Assembly (NCBI GenBank): GCA_002454505.1
Contig: DKJA01000042.1
Location: forward strand, 678 to 6,928
Origin: Oxalobacteraceae bacterium UBA6704
Lineage (GTDB): Bacteria; Pseudomonadota; Gammaproteobacteria; Burkholderiales; Burkholderiaceae_D
DNA: 6,251 bases
Direction of reading: 5' to 3'
Below the pieces are notes generated by a model. That model had not been told where the DNA came from. It made no database searches and saw only the letters and a list, made by a program, of their open reading frames with translations. Shown piece by piece: positions 1 to 5,207 of the stretch (within the stretch, counting starts at the first letter, position 1; each line of letters starts with the position of its first letter). The position numbers and the translations under genes are program-made.

Positions 1-18
1 GGCGGTACGGCGATCCGG

Positions 19-105
19 CTGTCCCCGGGGTTGCTTCTGATTGTCGCAGCGACCCAAGAACGTCAAGAACAACCCCGGGGACAGTCCCTTGCAGGGACAG
101 TCCCC
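19..105. repeat. Nested inverted-repeat block downstream of the receptor gene
   Basis: Two arms form a perfect 15-bp inverted repeat: CTGTCCCCGGGGTTG at 19-33 and its reverse complement CAACCCCGGGGACAG at 70-84. Allowing a one-base bulge, the pairing extends to about 19-38 with 63-84. The loop contains a small odd palindrome, GTCGCAGCGAC, at 43-53. Next to it, GGGGACAGTCCC (77-88) and GGGACAGTCCCC (94-105) pair as a 12-bp stem with one central mismatch around the 5-base loop TTGCA. The right arm (70-84) can therefore pair in either of two hairpins. The block starts 10 bases beyond the receptor stop codon, so it could end or stabilise that transcript, but no T-run follows either stem as in a classical intrinsic terminator. 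From memory, GGGACTGTCCC-type words recur between genes in Massilia-like genomes, which suggests a REP-like dispersed element. The structure is directly visible; the family assignment is inference. Confidence 0.7.
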
Positions 106-114
106 AGCCGCGGG

Positions 115-3100
115 TTAGAACTTGTACCGCAACCCCAACATATACCGCGGGCCCGACTGCGTGGCATTCACCAGCATGCTCTTGGTGCGGCCGTGCTGGC
201 GCGTCGTTTCGTTGGTCAGGTTGATGCCTTCGAACTGCAGCGACAGGTTCGGCGTCACGTTGTAGCCCACCGACAGGTCGAGCTGGCCGTAGGCTTCCGT
301 GTACACCGGGTTCGGGCCGGCGCCGTCGAACGTCGAGGCGAGGAACTCGTCGCGCCAGTTGTACGCGGCGCGGATCGCCCACTTGTCGTTCTCGTAGATG
401 CCGACCACGTTGGCCGAGTCGGACAGGCCCACCACGGCGAACTGCTCGCCGACGCTGGCGTTGTCGTAGCCGGTGCCCGAATCCACGTACGTGTAGTTGG
501 CCGCGACGCCGAAGCCGGTGTTGCCGAACATGTGCTGCACGTTCAGCTCCAGGCCCTTCAGGTCGGCCTTCTTCTGGTTGGCGAACGTGGTGATGCGGAA
601 CGTGGCGACCGGATCGGTGGCCTGGCCGACGATCGAGCCGGTGGCGTTGCCCGAACCGTCATCCGCGCCGCGCGTCACGCCCGGCGCATTCGCGTGATTG
701 CGGAAGATGTAGTTGCGGATGCAGATCGTATCGGCACCCGTGCAACCGCCGTTGGCCAGCGCCTCGTTCCACAGCGCGCCGCCCACCGGCGTATGCAGGC
801 CGGCCGACGTGTCGTCGAAGCGCGACTGGCCCGCGTAGTTCTCCAGGTTCTTCTTGAAGAAGCCCACGGCCAGGAAGTTCTGCTTGCCGTAGTACCACTC
901 GTAGGACAGGTCGATGTTCTTCGACTTCACCGGCTCCAGGCCCGGATTGCCCTGGTTGCCCGTGCCGCCTTCGATGCGGGCCAGGTTGTTCAGCACCTTG
1001 CCGCCGGCGATCTGGTCGTAGCGCGGGCGCCCGATCGTTTCGCCGTAGGACAGGCGCAGCTTCATGTCTTCCCGCAGCTCGACGTCGGTGTCGATGCTCG
1101 GCAGCACATGGTGGTATTTGCCGGACAGCGTGGTGAAGCCCGGTGCGCCGAACAGCACCGAGAATTCGTTGGCCGATCCCCAGTCGATCGATGCCGGCGT
1201 GGCCACCAGCGCGCTGGAGACGACGTCTGTCTTCTCGTAGCGCACGCCGATCGCCGTGTGCACCGGCAGCGCCAGGTCCCAGTCGGTGTTCAGCTGCAGG
1301 TACAGCGCCTTCGATTTCTCTTCGGTGCGCTGGTCGGTATCCCACGTGTCCTTGACCGAATACAGGTCAGGCCGGCCGGACGCCTTGATCGCCAGGTCGC
1401 GCACCTCGGCGAAGTTGAACGTGTAGAAGTTGTTGAACAGGGCCGGATTGCCCGAGCCGCTGATCTTGTCGAAGTAGCCGCGCACGGTCTCCGGATGCCA
1501 CACGCTGCTCGGGTAGTCGGCCGGGCTGGTCGCGCCGCCCCACGTGTCGCGCTGCATCGTCGAGAAGGCGGAGCGGTTTTCCACCTTCGTCATCGACAGG
1601 CCGAAGTTCAGCTGCGACGACTCCATCAGCTTCAGGCGGCCCTTGAACTGGGCCTGGTCGATGTCGCCCTTCATGTAGCCGTTGCGGAACGCCGAGCCGC
1701 TGACCTGCTGCGGTGCGCGGGTGAAGTCGGCGCCCTGGATCGACAGCACGGGGAAGTCCTGGCTGAAGTCGGCGGACGTGTCGCCGCGGCTGAACGACGA
1801 CGTGCCCAGCACGTTATCGGAGCCCCATGGGCTGTCGGCCTTCGATTCGGCGGTGGAGTGGTGCGCGTCGAACTCCAGGCGCAGGTCCTGGTTGACTTTC
1901 CACAGCGCGTTGAAGCCCAGCGAGTTGTTCTCGCTCTTCGTGGCGAAGTCGGCGCCGCCCATGGCGATGTCGCTGTTCTGCGCGGGGATGAATTCCGTGT
2001 ACACCAGCGGGCCGCGCACGGAGCCGTTGCCCCACGTGGACGCGGACGGGCCGAAGTTGAACCAGGCGGACAGGTCCTGCCGGCGCGTGTGGATCTTGTT
2101 TTCCGAGTAGGTGTAATCGAGCGTGGTGGTGATGTCCTTGGTCGGCGCGAACTGGAACGTCACCTGGCCGTTGGTGCGCTTGCGCTGCACGCCGGAGAAC
2201 GCGTAGTTCAGGTTCTGCGGGATCTCGTACACATCGTTCGGGCCGGGACGGTTGGTGATGTTCTCCGAACCGGGCTTGCCCGGCAGCGGGATCGTGCCCC
2301 AGTTTTCCTCGTCGCCCCGGTACGGGCCCTTCCAGCCGCTCGACACGGACGCCGTGTTGTAGCCCAGGTTGCGCTCCTGGTAGCTGCCGGTGACGGCGAT
2401 GCCGAACATATTGTCGTGCCAGGTATTGCTGTAGATGCCGGAGATTTCCGGCGTCACGCGGTCGCCCGATTTGACGTCGCCCGGCAGGTTCGACGACGAC
2501 TTGTCGTACACGCCTTTGACGCCGACGCTGGCCTGCATGCCGGGACGGTCCAGCGGCCGCGCCGTCATCACGTTCAGCGTGGCGCCGATACCGCCGGTCG
2601 GCGTTTCGGCGCGGCTGGTTTTATAGACCTGGATCTGCGACACCGCTTCGGAGGCCAGGTTGGCGAAGTCGAACGCGCGGCCATTCAGGTCGCCCAGGTT
2701 CGACGTCGGCATCTGGCGGCCGTTCAGCAGCACCATGTTGAAGTCGGGGCCCACGCCGCGCACGGTGACCTTCGAGCCTTCGCCGATCGAGCGGTCGATC
2801 GACACGCCGGAAATGCGCTGCAGCGATTCGGCCAGGTTCGTGTCGGGGAACTTGCCGATGTCTTCGGCAACGATGCCGTCGACGATGCCGTCGGAATTGC
2901 GCTTCATGTTCAGCGACGACTGCATCGATGCGCGCAGGCCCGTCACGACGACGGCCTGGACGGGCTGGTCGGACGACAGGTCGGCGCCCTGCGAGTCCTG
3001 TGCGGTGTTCGGTGCGGGGTTCGGCCCGGTGGTCTGTGCCAGCGCGGGCAGCGCGGCTGCCGCGCAGGCGCTGGCCACGGCCAGGCTGATCAGCGTCTGT

Positions 3101-3135
3101 TTGGCCTTGGGATATTTCGCCTTGGGATATTGCAT
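115..3135 (-). CDS. TonB-dependent outer-membrane receptor, Xanthomonas/Caulobacter carbohydrate type
   Basis: This outer-membrane beta-barrel transporter probably imports oligosaccharides using TonB/ExbBD energy. The signal peptide covers about residues 1-33 and ends in ALA before Q34. A TonB-box-like VVVTG lies at 62-66. The plug domain runs from about 70 to 190, with FPDTNLAESLQRISGV around 96-111, VRGVGPDFNMVLLNGR at 125-140 and the YKTSRAETPTGGIG segment at 171-184. These are typical of the TIGR01782-like TonB-Xanth-Caul group. The rest is barrel, closing with LGLRYKF and the terminal Phe expected of an outer-membrane protein. C798 and C805 lie close together, probably as a disulfide in an outer loop. 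There is no N-terminal secretin/STN domain, so FecA-type sigma signalling is not expected. The ATG at 3133-3135 follows AGGAGA at 3140-3145 with good spacing. The n-region carries a tandem YPKAK repeat. The gene is followed by the inverted-repeat block and preceded by its own promoter and a LacI-type operator. The family is certain; the substrate is inferred from the GH16 and CE4 neighbours. Confidence 0.96.
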   Translation of the reverse strand: MQYPKAKYPKAKQTLISLAVASACAAAALPALAQTTGPNPAPNTAQDSQGADLSSDQPVQAVVVTGLRASMQSSLNMKRNSDGIVDGIVAEDIGKFPDTNLAESLQRISGVSIDRSIGEGSKVTVRGVGPDFNMVLLNGRQMPTSNLGDLNGRAFDFANLASEAVSQIQVYKTSRAETPTGGIGATLNVMTARPLDRPGMQASVGVKGVYDKSSSNLPGDVKSGDRVTPEISGIYSNTWHDNMFGIAVTGSYQERNLGYNTASVSSGWKGPYRGDEENWGTIPLPGKPGSENITNRPGPNDVYEIPQNLNYAFSGVQRKRTNGQVTFQFAPTKDITTTLDYTYSENKIHTRRQDLSAWFNFGPSASTWGNGSVRGPLVYTEFIPAQNSDIAMGGADFATKSENNSLGFNALWKVNQDLRLEFDAHHSTAESKADSPWGSDNVLGTSSFSRGDTSADFSQDFPVLSIQGADFTRAPQQVSGSAFRNGYMKGDIDQAQFKGRLKLMESSQLNFGLSMTKVENRSAFSTMQRDTWGGATSPADYPSSVWHPETVRGYFDKISGSGNPALFNNFYTFNFAEVRDLAIKASGRPDLYSVKDTWDTDQRTEEKSKALYLQLNTDWDLALPVHTAIGVRYEKTDVVSSALVATPASIDWGSANEFSVLFGAPGFTTLSGKYHHVLPSIDTDVELREDMKLRLSYGETIGRPRYDQIAGGKVLNNLARIEGGTGNQGNPGLEPVKSKNIDLSYEWYYGKQNFLAVGFFKKNLENYAGQSRFDDTSAGLHTPVGGALWNEALANGGCTGADTICIRNYIFRNHANAPGVTRGADDGSGNATGSIVGQATDPVATFRITTFANQKKADLKGLELNVQHMFGNTGFGVAANYTYVDSGTGYDNASVGEQFAVVGLSDSANVVGIYENDKWAIRAAYNWRDEFLASTFDGAGPNPVYTEAYGQLDLSVGYNVTPNLSLQFEGINLTNETTRQHGRTKSMLVNATQSGPRYMLGLRYKF
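3100..3129 (-). repeat. 15-bp tandem duplication in the receptor signal peptide
   Basis: Two adjacent 15-bp units, TATCCCAAGGCGAAA (3115-3129) and TATCCCAAGGCCAAA (3100-3114) on the minus strand, differ at one base. They encode YPKAK twice (residues 3-7 and 8-12). The repeat lengthens the basic n-region of the signal peptide without changing frame. A recent duplication by replication slippage is the simplest explanation. Confidence 0.85.
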
Positions 3136-3139
3136 GTTG

Positions 3140-3145
3140 TCTCCT
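3140..3145 (-). promoter_or_regulatory. Ribosome binding site of the receptor gene
   Basis: AGGAGA on the minus strand ends four bases before the ATG at 3133-3135. The AGGAG core spacing of five bases fits a functional Shine-Dalgarno sequence. It fixes the start at 3135, ahead of the duplicated YPKAK codons. Confidence 0.8.
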
Positions 3146-3267
3146 GTCTTTTCTTATGGATTTGTCTCTACCCGGCCTGCCTGCCGCAGGCGTTTCACCT
3201 TGCTGCGTACTGCCCGCGCCATTGGCGATGTGGTGCGGCTACTGGCCCGTTTCGCATTCCATCGGAG

Positions 3268-3283
3268 ATGGAAACGTTTCCAT
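3268..3283. promoter_or_regulatory. LacI-family operator, perfect 16-bp palindrome
   Basis: ATGGAAACGTTTCCAT is identical to its own reverse complement over 16 bases; the next flanking pair does not match. The central CG and the A/T-rich arms fit LacI-family sites, where hinge-helix leucines intercalate at a central CpG. The site lies about 15 bases downstream of the receptor promoter's -10 hexamer, at roughly +7 to +22 of the predicted transcript. A bound repressor there would block initiation or early elongation. A 14/16 match lies at 4262-4277, and a LacI-family gene is encoded at 5208-6212. The palindrome is observed; its pairing with that regulator is inference. Confidence 0.85.
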
Positions 3284-3296
3284 GTATTTTCGATAA

Positions 3297-3325
3297 AGCT
3301 TAGGTATGTGGCAACTGCTTGTCAA
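3297..3325 (-). promoter_or_regulatory. Sigma-70-like promoter of the receptor gene
   Basis: On the minus strand a consensus -35 TTGACA (3320-3325) is followed after exactly 17 bases by TAAGCT (3297-3302). The -10 keeps the first T, the A and the last T of TATAAT. The predicted start of transcription is near 3290, giving a leader of about 155 bases before the receptor ATG. The promoter lies only 52 bases beyond the glucanase stop codon, so the receptor can be transcribed independently of that gene. The long leader holds a small hairpin (GCCTG/CAGGC, 3179-3191) but no riboswitch that I recognise. Confidence 0.6.
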
Positions 3326-3339
3326 TCGGAATGCGGTGC

Positions 3340-3354
3340 GTGAACCGGTTTCAC
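3340..3354. repeat. Small interrupted palindrome between glucanase and receptor genes
   Basis: GTGAA (3340-3344) and TTCAC (3350-3354) flank CCGGT, making a 5-bp stem just after the glucanase stop codon. On the minus strand the T-run (complement of the A-run near 3367-3371) lies before the stem rather than after it, so this is not a classical intrinsic terminator for the glucanase. It may be a weak transcript end or chance. Confidence 0.3.
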
Positions 3355-3377
3355 CGTGATTTGTTGTAAAAAGCCAT

Positions 3378-4229
3378 CTATGGCTGGCGATCCGGTTGAT
3401 ATACCCGGACGTACTCCACTTCCATCCGCCACGGCAGGCTGGCATCGTCCACCGCGCCGCCCAGGTCGCCGCCGGCCGCCACGTTCAGCAGCAGGTACTG
3501 CGGCCGGTCGAACGGCCATTTGTCGTCGTCGCCGTCCTTCGGGTTGACCAGTTGCGCGTAGTTGCGGCCGTCGACGCCGACCAGCATGCGGTCCTTCGTC
3601 CACGTGAGCTGGTAGTCGTGGAAGGCGCCACAGGCATCCGGCACGCTGGTCTTGTGCGTGTTCGGCGTGCCCTTCGGCCAGTTCTGCGCGCCCGTGTAGA
3701 TGCTGCCGAGGATTTCGCCCGGCTTGTGGCCCACGTGTTCCATGATGTCGATCTCGCCGTCGACGGGCCACTTGCCGCCCGTGCCCAGCATCCAGATCGC
3801 CGGCCAGCTGCCCGGGCCGCACGGCAGCTTCGCGCGCACCTCGATGAAGCCATACGTCCAGCTGGCCTTGCCGCGGGTGAGCAGCCGTGCCGACGAATAC
3901 TGCTGGCCGCCGTAATCGGGCATGGTGGTCAGCGCTTCGTTGCGGGCGGTGATGAACAGTTTGCCGTCGCGCACTTCGCTGTTCTCGCGGCGCGCCTTCG
4001 CGTAGTACTGCAATTCCTTGTTGTGCCAGCCGGCTTTGTTGCGCTCCGTGTCGTAGTCCCATTTGGCGGGGTCGGGCAGGCCGTCCACGTCGAATTCATC
4101 CGCCCAGACGAGGCGCCAGCCGGCCGGTTTGCCGCCGGGCGGCAGCACTTCCTGCGCCGCGACACTCGCGCACGCGCCCACCAGCGCCAGCGCGGCAAGC
4201 ACGGACTGCGAACGGCGGGAAATGGCCAT
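3378..4229 (-). CDS. Exported GH16 endo-beta-glucanase, laminarinase-like
   Basis: This 283-residue retaining glycoside hydrolase probably cuts internal beta-1,3- or mixed-linkage beta-glucan bonds. The GH16 active site EIDIME lies at 159-164; by family knowledge E159 is the nucleophile, D161 assists and E164 is the acid/base. Other family marks are WADEFD (42-47), GWHNKELQYY (67-76), the YGFIEVRAKLP strand (126-136), WPAIWMLG (142-149) and the closing VEYVRVYQP strand (271-279). The protein is essentially one jellyroll domain with no carbohydrate-binding module. The signal sequence allows two readings: type I cleavage after VAA (residue 25), or a lipobox VGAC with C20 lipidated. The ATG at 4227-4229 is the only suitable start because no in-frame ATG lies upstream, but no clear Shine-Dalgarno precedes it. 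The gene diverges from the deacetylase gene across a gap holding a LacI-type operator. GH16 membership is firm; kappa-carrageenase, agarase or lichenase specificity cannot be excluded by eye. Confidence 0.95.
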   Translation of the reverse strand: MAISRRSQSVLAALALVGACASVAAQEVLPPGGKPAGWRLVWADEFDVDGLPDPAKWDYDTERNKAGWHNKELQYYAKARRENSEVRDGKLFITARNEALTTMPDYGGQQYSSARLLTRGKASWTYGFIEVRAKLPCGPGSWPAIWMLGTGGKWPVDGEIDIMEHVGHKPGEILGSIYTGAQNWPKGTPNTHKTSVPDACGAFHDYQLTWTKDRMLVGVDGRNYAQLVNPKDGDDDKWPFDRPQYLLLNVAAGGDLGGAVDDASLPWRMEVEYVRVYQPDRQP

Positions 4230-4247
4230 GGTGGCGGAAATGCAATG

Positions 4248-4277
4248 ATTAATGTCATTTCATGGTAACGTTTCCAA
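4248..4277 (-). promoter_or_regulatory. Candidate promoter of the glucanase gene overlapping the operator
   Basis: On the minus strand TTGGAA (4272-4277) and ATTAAT (4248-4253) are separated by 18 bases. Each matches its sigma-70 consensus at four of six positions. The -35 and spacer would lie within the operator at 4262-4277, so a bound repressor would exclude polymerase. The predicted leader is only about 12 bases, which fits the lack of a Shine-Dalgarno sequence but is unusual. Both hexamers are imperfect, so this is a tentative call. Confidence 0.35.
4262..4277. promoter_or_regulatory. Second LacI-family operator in the divergent gap
   Basis: ATGGTAACGTTTCCAA matches the perfect palindrome at 3268-3283 at 14 of 16 positions, and the 14-base core TGGTAACGTTTCCA differs by one base. 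One half-site is intact and the other has a single T-for-A change. It lies 32 bases upstream of the glucanase ATG and 65 bases upstream of the deacetylase ATG at 4343, so one site could control both divergent genes. The degeneracy suggests weaker binding than at the receptor promoter. Confidence 0.78.
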
Positions 4278-4342
4278 AAACCCGCCGCAACGATGATCCC
4301 GCTTGCCGTTGCGTTCCTGACACATACCCGATGATGATGCCG

Positions 4343-5140
4343 ATGAAAGCTCTCCTTGCTGCCCTGCTGTGCTCCGCCCTGGTTACCGATGCCTGTGCCG
4401 CGGAGCCGTTCCGCTGGCCGGGCGGCGCGAAGGCCGCGGTCAGCCTGGCCTATGACGATGCCGCCGATTCGCAACTCGACAACGCCATCCCCACGTTGAA
4501 CAAGTACGGCGTGAAGGGGACGTTCTACCTGACACTGTCCAGCCCGTCGATCGGCAAGCGGCTGCCGGCATGGCGCGCCGCCGCGCAGCAGGGCCACGAG
4601 CTGGCCAACCACACGCTGTTCCACCAATGCCGCCGCTCGCAGCCGGACCGCGAGTGGGTGACGCCGCAGCGCGATCTGGATACGACGTCCGTCGCGCAGC
4701 TGGCCGAGCAGATCGAACTGGCCAACACGATGCTGTACGCGATCGACGGCCGCCGCGAACGCACGTTCACGGCGCCGTGCGGCGATCTGCTGGCCAGCGG
4801 CGAGAACTACCTGCCGGCGATCCGCGCGCAGTTCGTCGCAATCAAGGCCAGCATCGGGCGGGGTGCCGTGCCGTCGATGGCGGCGCTGGATCCTTACCTG
4901 ACGCCAGTGGTGATCCCGGTCGGCCTGACGGGCCAGCAGCTGATCGCAATGGTGAAGGAGGCGGAAGCCAGGGGCACGATGATCGCGTTCACCTTCCACG
5001 GCATCGGCGGCGACCATTTGTCGAATTCGAGCGCGGCGCACGAGGAGCTGGTGAAGTACCTGGCCGAACACCGCAACGTCTACTGGACCGATACCTTCCT
5101 CAACATCATGCAATACGTGAAGGCGCAGCGGCAGCAGTAG
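4343..5140 (+). CDS. Exported CE4 (NodB-homology) polysaccharide deacetylase
   Basis: This metal-dependent carbohydrate esterase/deacetylase probably removes acetyl groups from a glycan in the periplasm or outside the cell. With the start at 4343 it has 265 residues and a signal peptide ending ACAA before E21. NodB motif 1 is YDD (37-39), giving the catalytic-base and metal aspartates. Motif 2 is HELANHTLFH (85-94), with H90 and H94 as metal ligands. Motif 3 is TAPCG (143-147), lacking the usual arginine of RxPxG. The motif 5 histidine is H219 in FTFHGIG. The reading frame extends upstream to an ATG at 4262, but that codon lies inside the operator and the added residues do not look like a signal peptide. 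In-frame ATGs at 4331, 4334 and 4337 are also possible, giving MMMPMK. None has a clear Shine-Dalgarno. CE4 membership is firm. Substrate could be acetylated glucan, xylan, chitin oligosaccharide or an exopolysaccharide; the GH16 partner is the only clue. Confidence 0.92.
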   Translation: MKALLAALLCSALVTDACAAEPFRWPGGAKAAVSLAYDDAADSQLDNAIPTLNKYGVKGTFYLTLSSPSIGKRLPAWRAAAQQGHELANHTLFHQCRRSQPDREWVTPQRDLDTTSVAQLAEQIELANTMLYAIDGRRERTFTAPCGDLLASGENYLPAIRAQFVAIKASIGRGAVPSMAALDPYLTPVVIPVGLTGQQLIAMVKEAEARGTMIAFTFHGIGGDHLSNSSAAHEELVKYLAEHRNVYWTDTFLNIMQYVKAQRQQ

Positions 5141-5188
5141 CGAAGGGCCGGTTCTTCCAGTATCCTCTGGCACAATTTATTGATCAAA

Positions 5189-5200
5189 CCTCGATCGAGG
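5189..5200. promoter_or_regulatory. 12-bp palindrome over the repressor's ribosome binding site
   Basis: CCTCGATCGAGG is a perfect palindrome whose right arm supplies the GAGG of the Shine-Dalgarno for the downstream gene. As RNA it could fold a 4-bp stem with a GAUC loop that hides the ribosome site; as DNA it could be a protein-binding site. It lacks the central CG and the TGGAAACG arms of the two operators, so autoregulation by the same sequence is not supported. It may be chance. Confidence 0.35.
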
Positions 5201-5202
5201 AA
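5197..5202 (+). promoter_or_regulatory. Ribosome binding site of the LacI-family gene
   Basis: GAGGAA ends five bases before the GTG at 5208-5210. It supports the GTG start, which places the helix-turn-helix at the very N-terminus as expected for this family. Confidence 0.75.
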
Positions 5203-5207
5203 CAGCA

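Noticed and set aside
3190..3260. Further operator-like words near the receptor promoter (CGTTTCACC near 3191 and CCGTTTCGC near 3248).
   Set aside because: Each is only one loose half-site with no matching second half, so neither supports an additional operator.
3239..3284. A possible 14-codon leader peptide in the receptor 5' leader, starting within the operator (METFPSPMECETGQ).
   Set aside because: There is no Shine-Dalgarno, its start is part of the palindrome, and no attenuator-like structure follows. It is better explained as chance.
31..3303. A very long plus-strand open frame (1090 codons) running opposite the receptor gene.
   Set aside because: It mirrors the receptor gene in GC-rich DNA, where codon bias leaves antisense frames open. 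The translation is low-complexity, rich in R, A, V, H and Q, with no recognisable domain, and it runs through the promoter region.
5142..5170. Possible terminator between the deacetylase and repressor genes (GAAG/CTTC and CCAG/CTGG pairs).
   Set aside because: The stems are only four bases long and no T-run follows, so an intrinsic terminator is not supported.
3929..5173. A 414-codon minus-strand frame across the glucanase/deacetylase gap.
   Set aside because: It overlaps two firmly identified genes and the operator, and its translation is R/A-rich with no domain. It is an antisense shadow.
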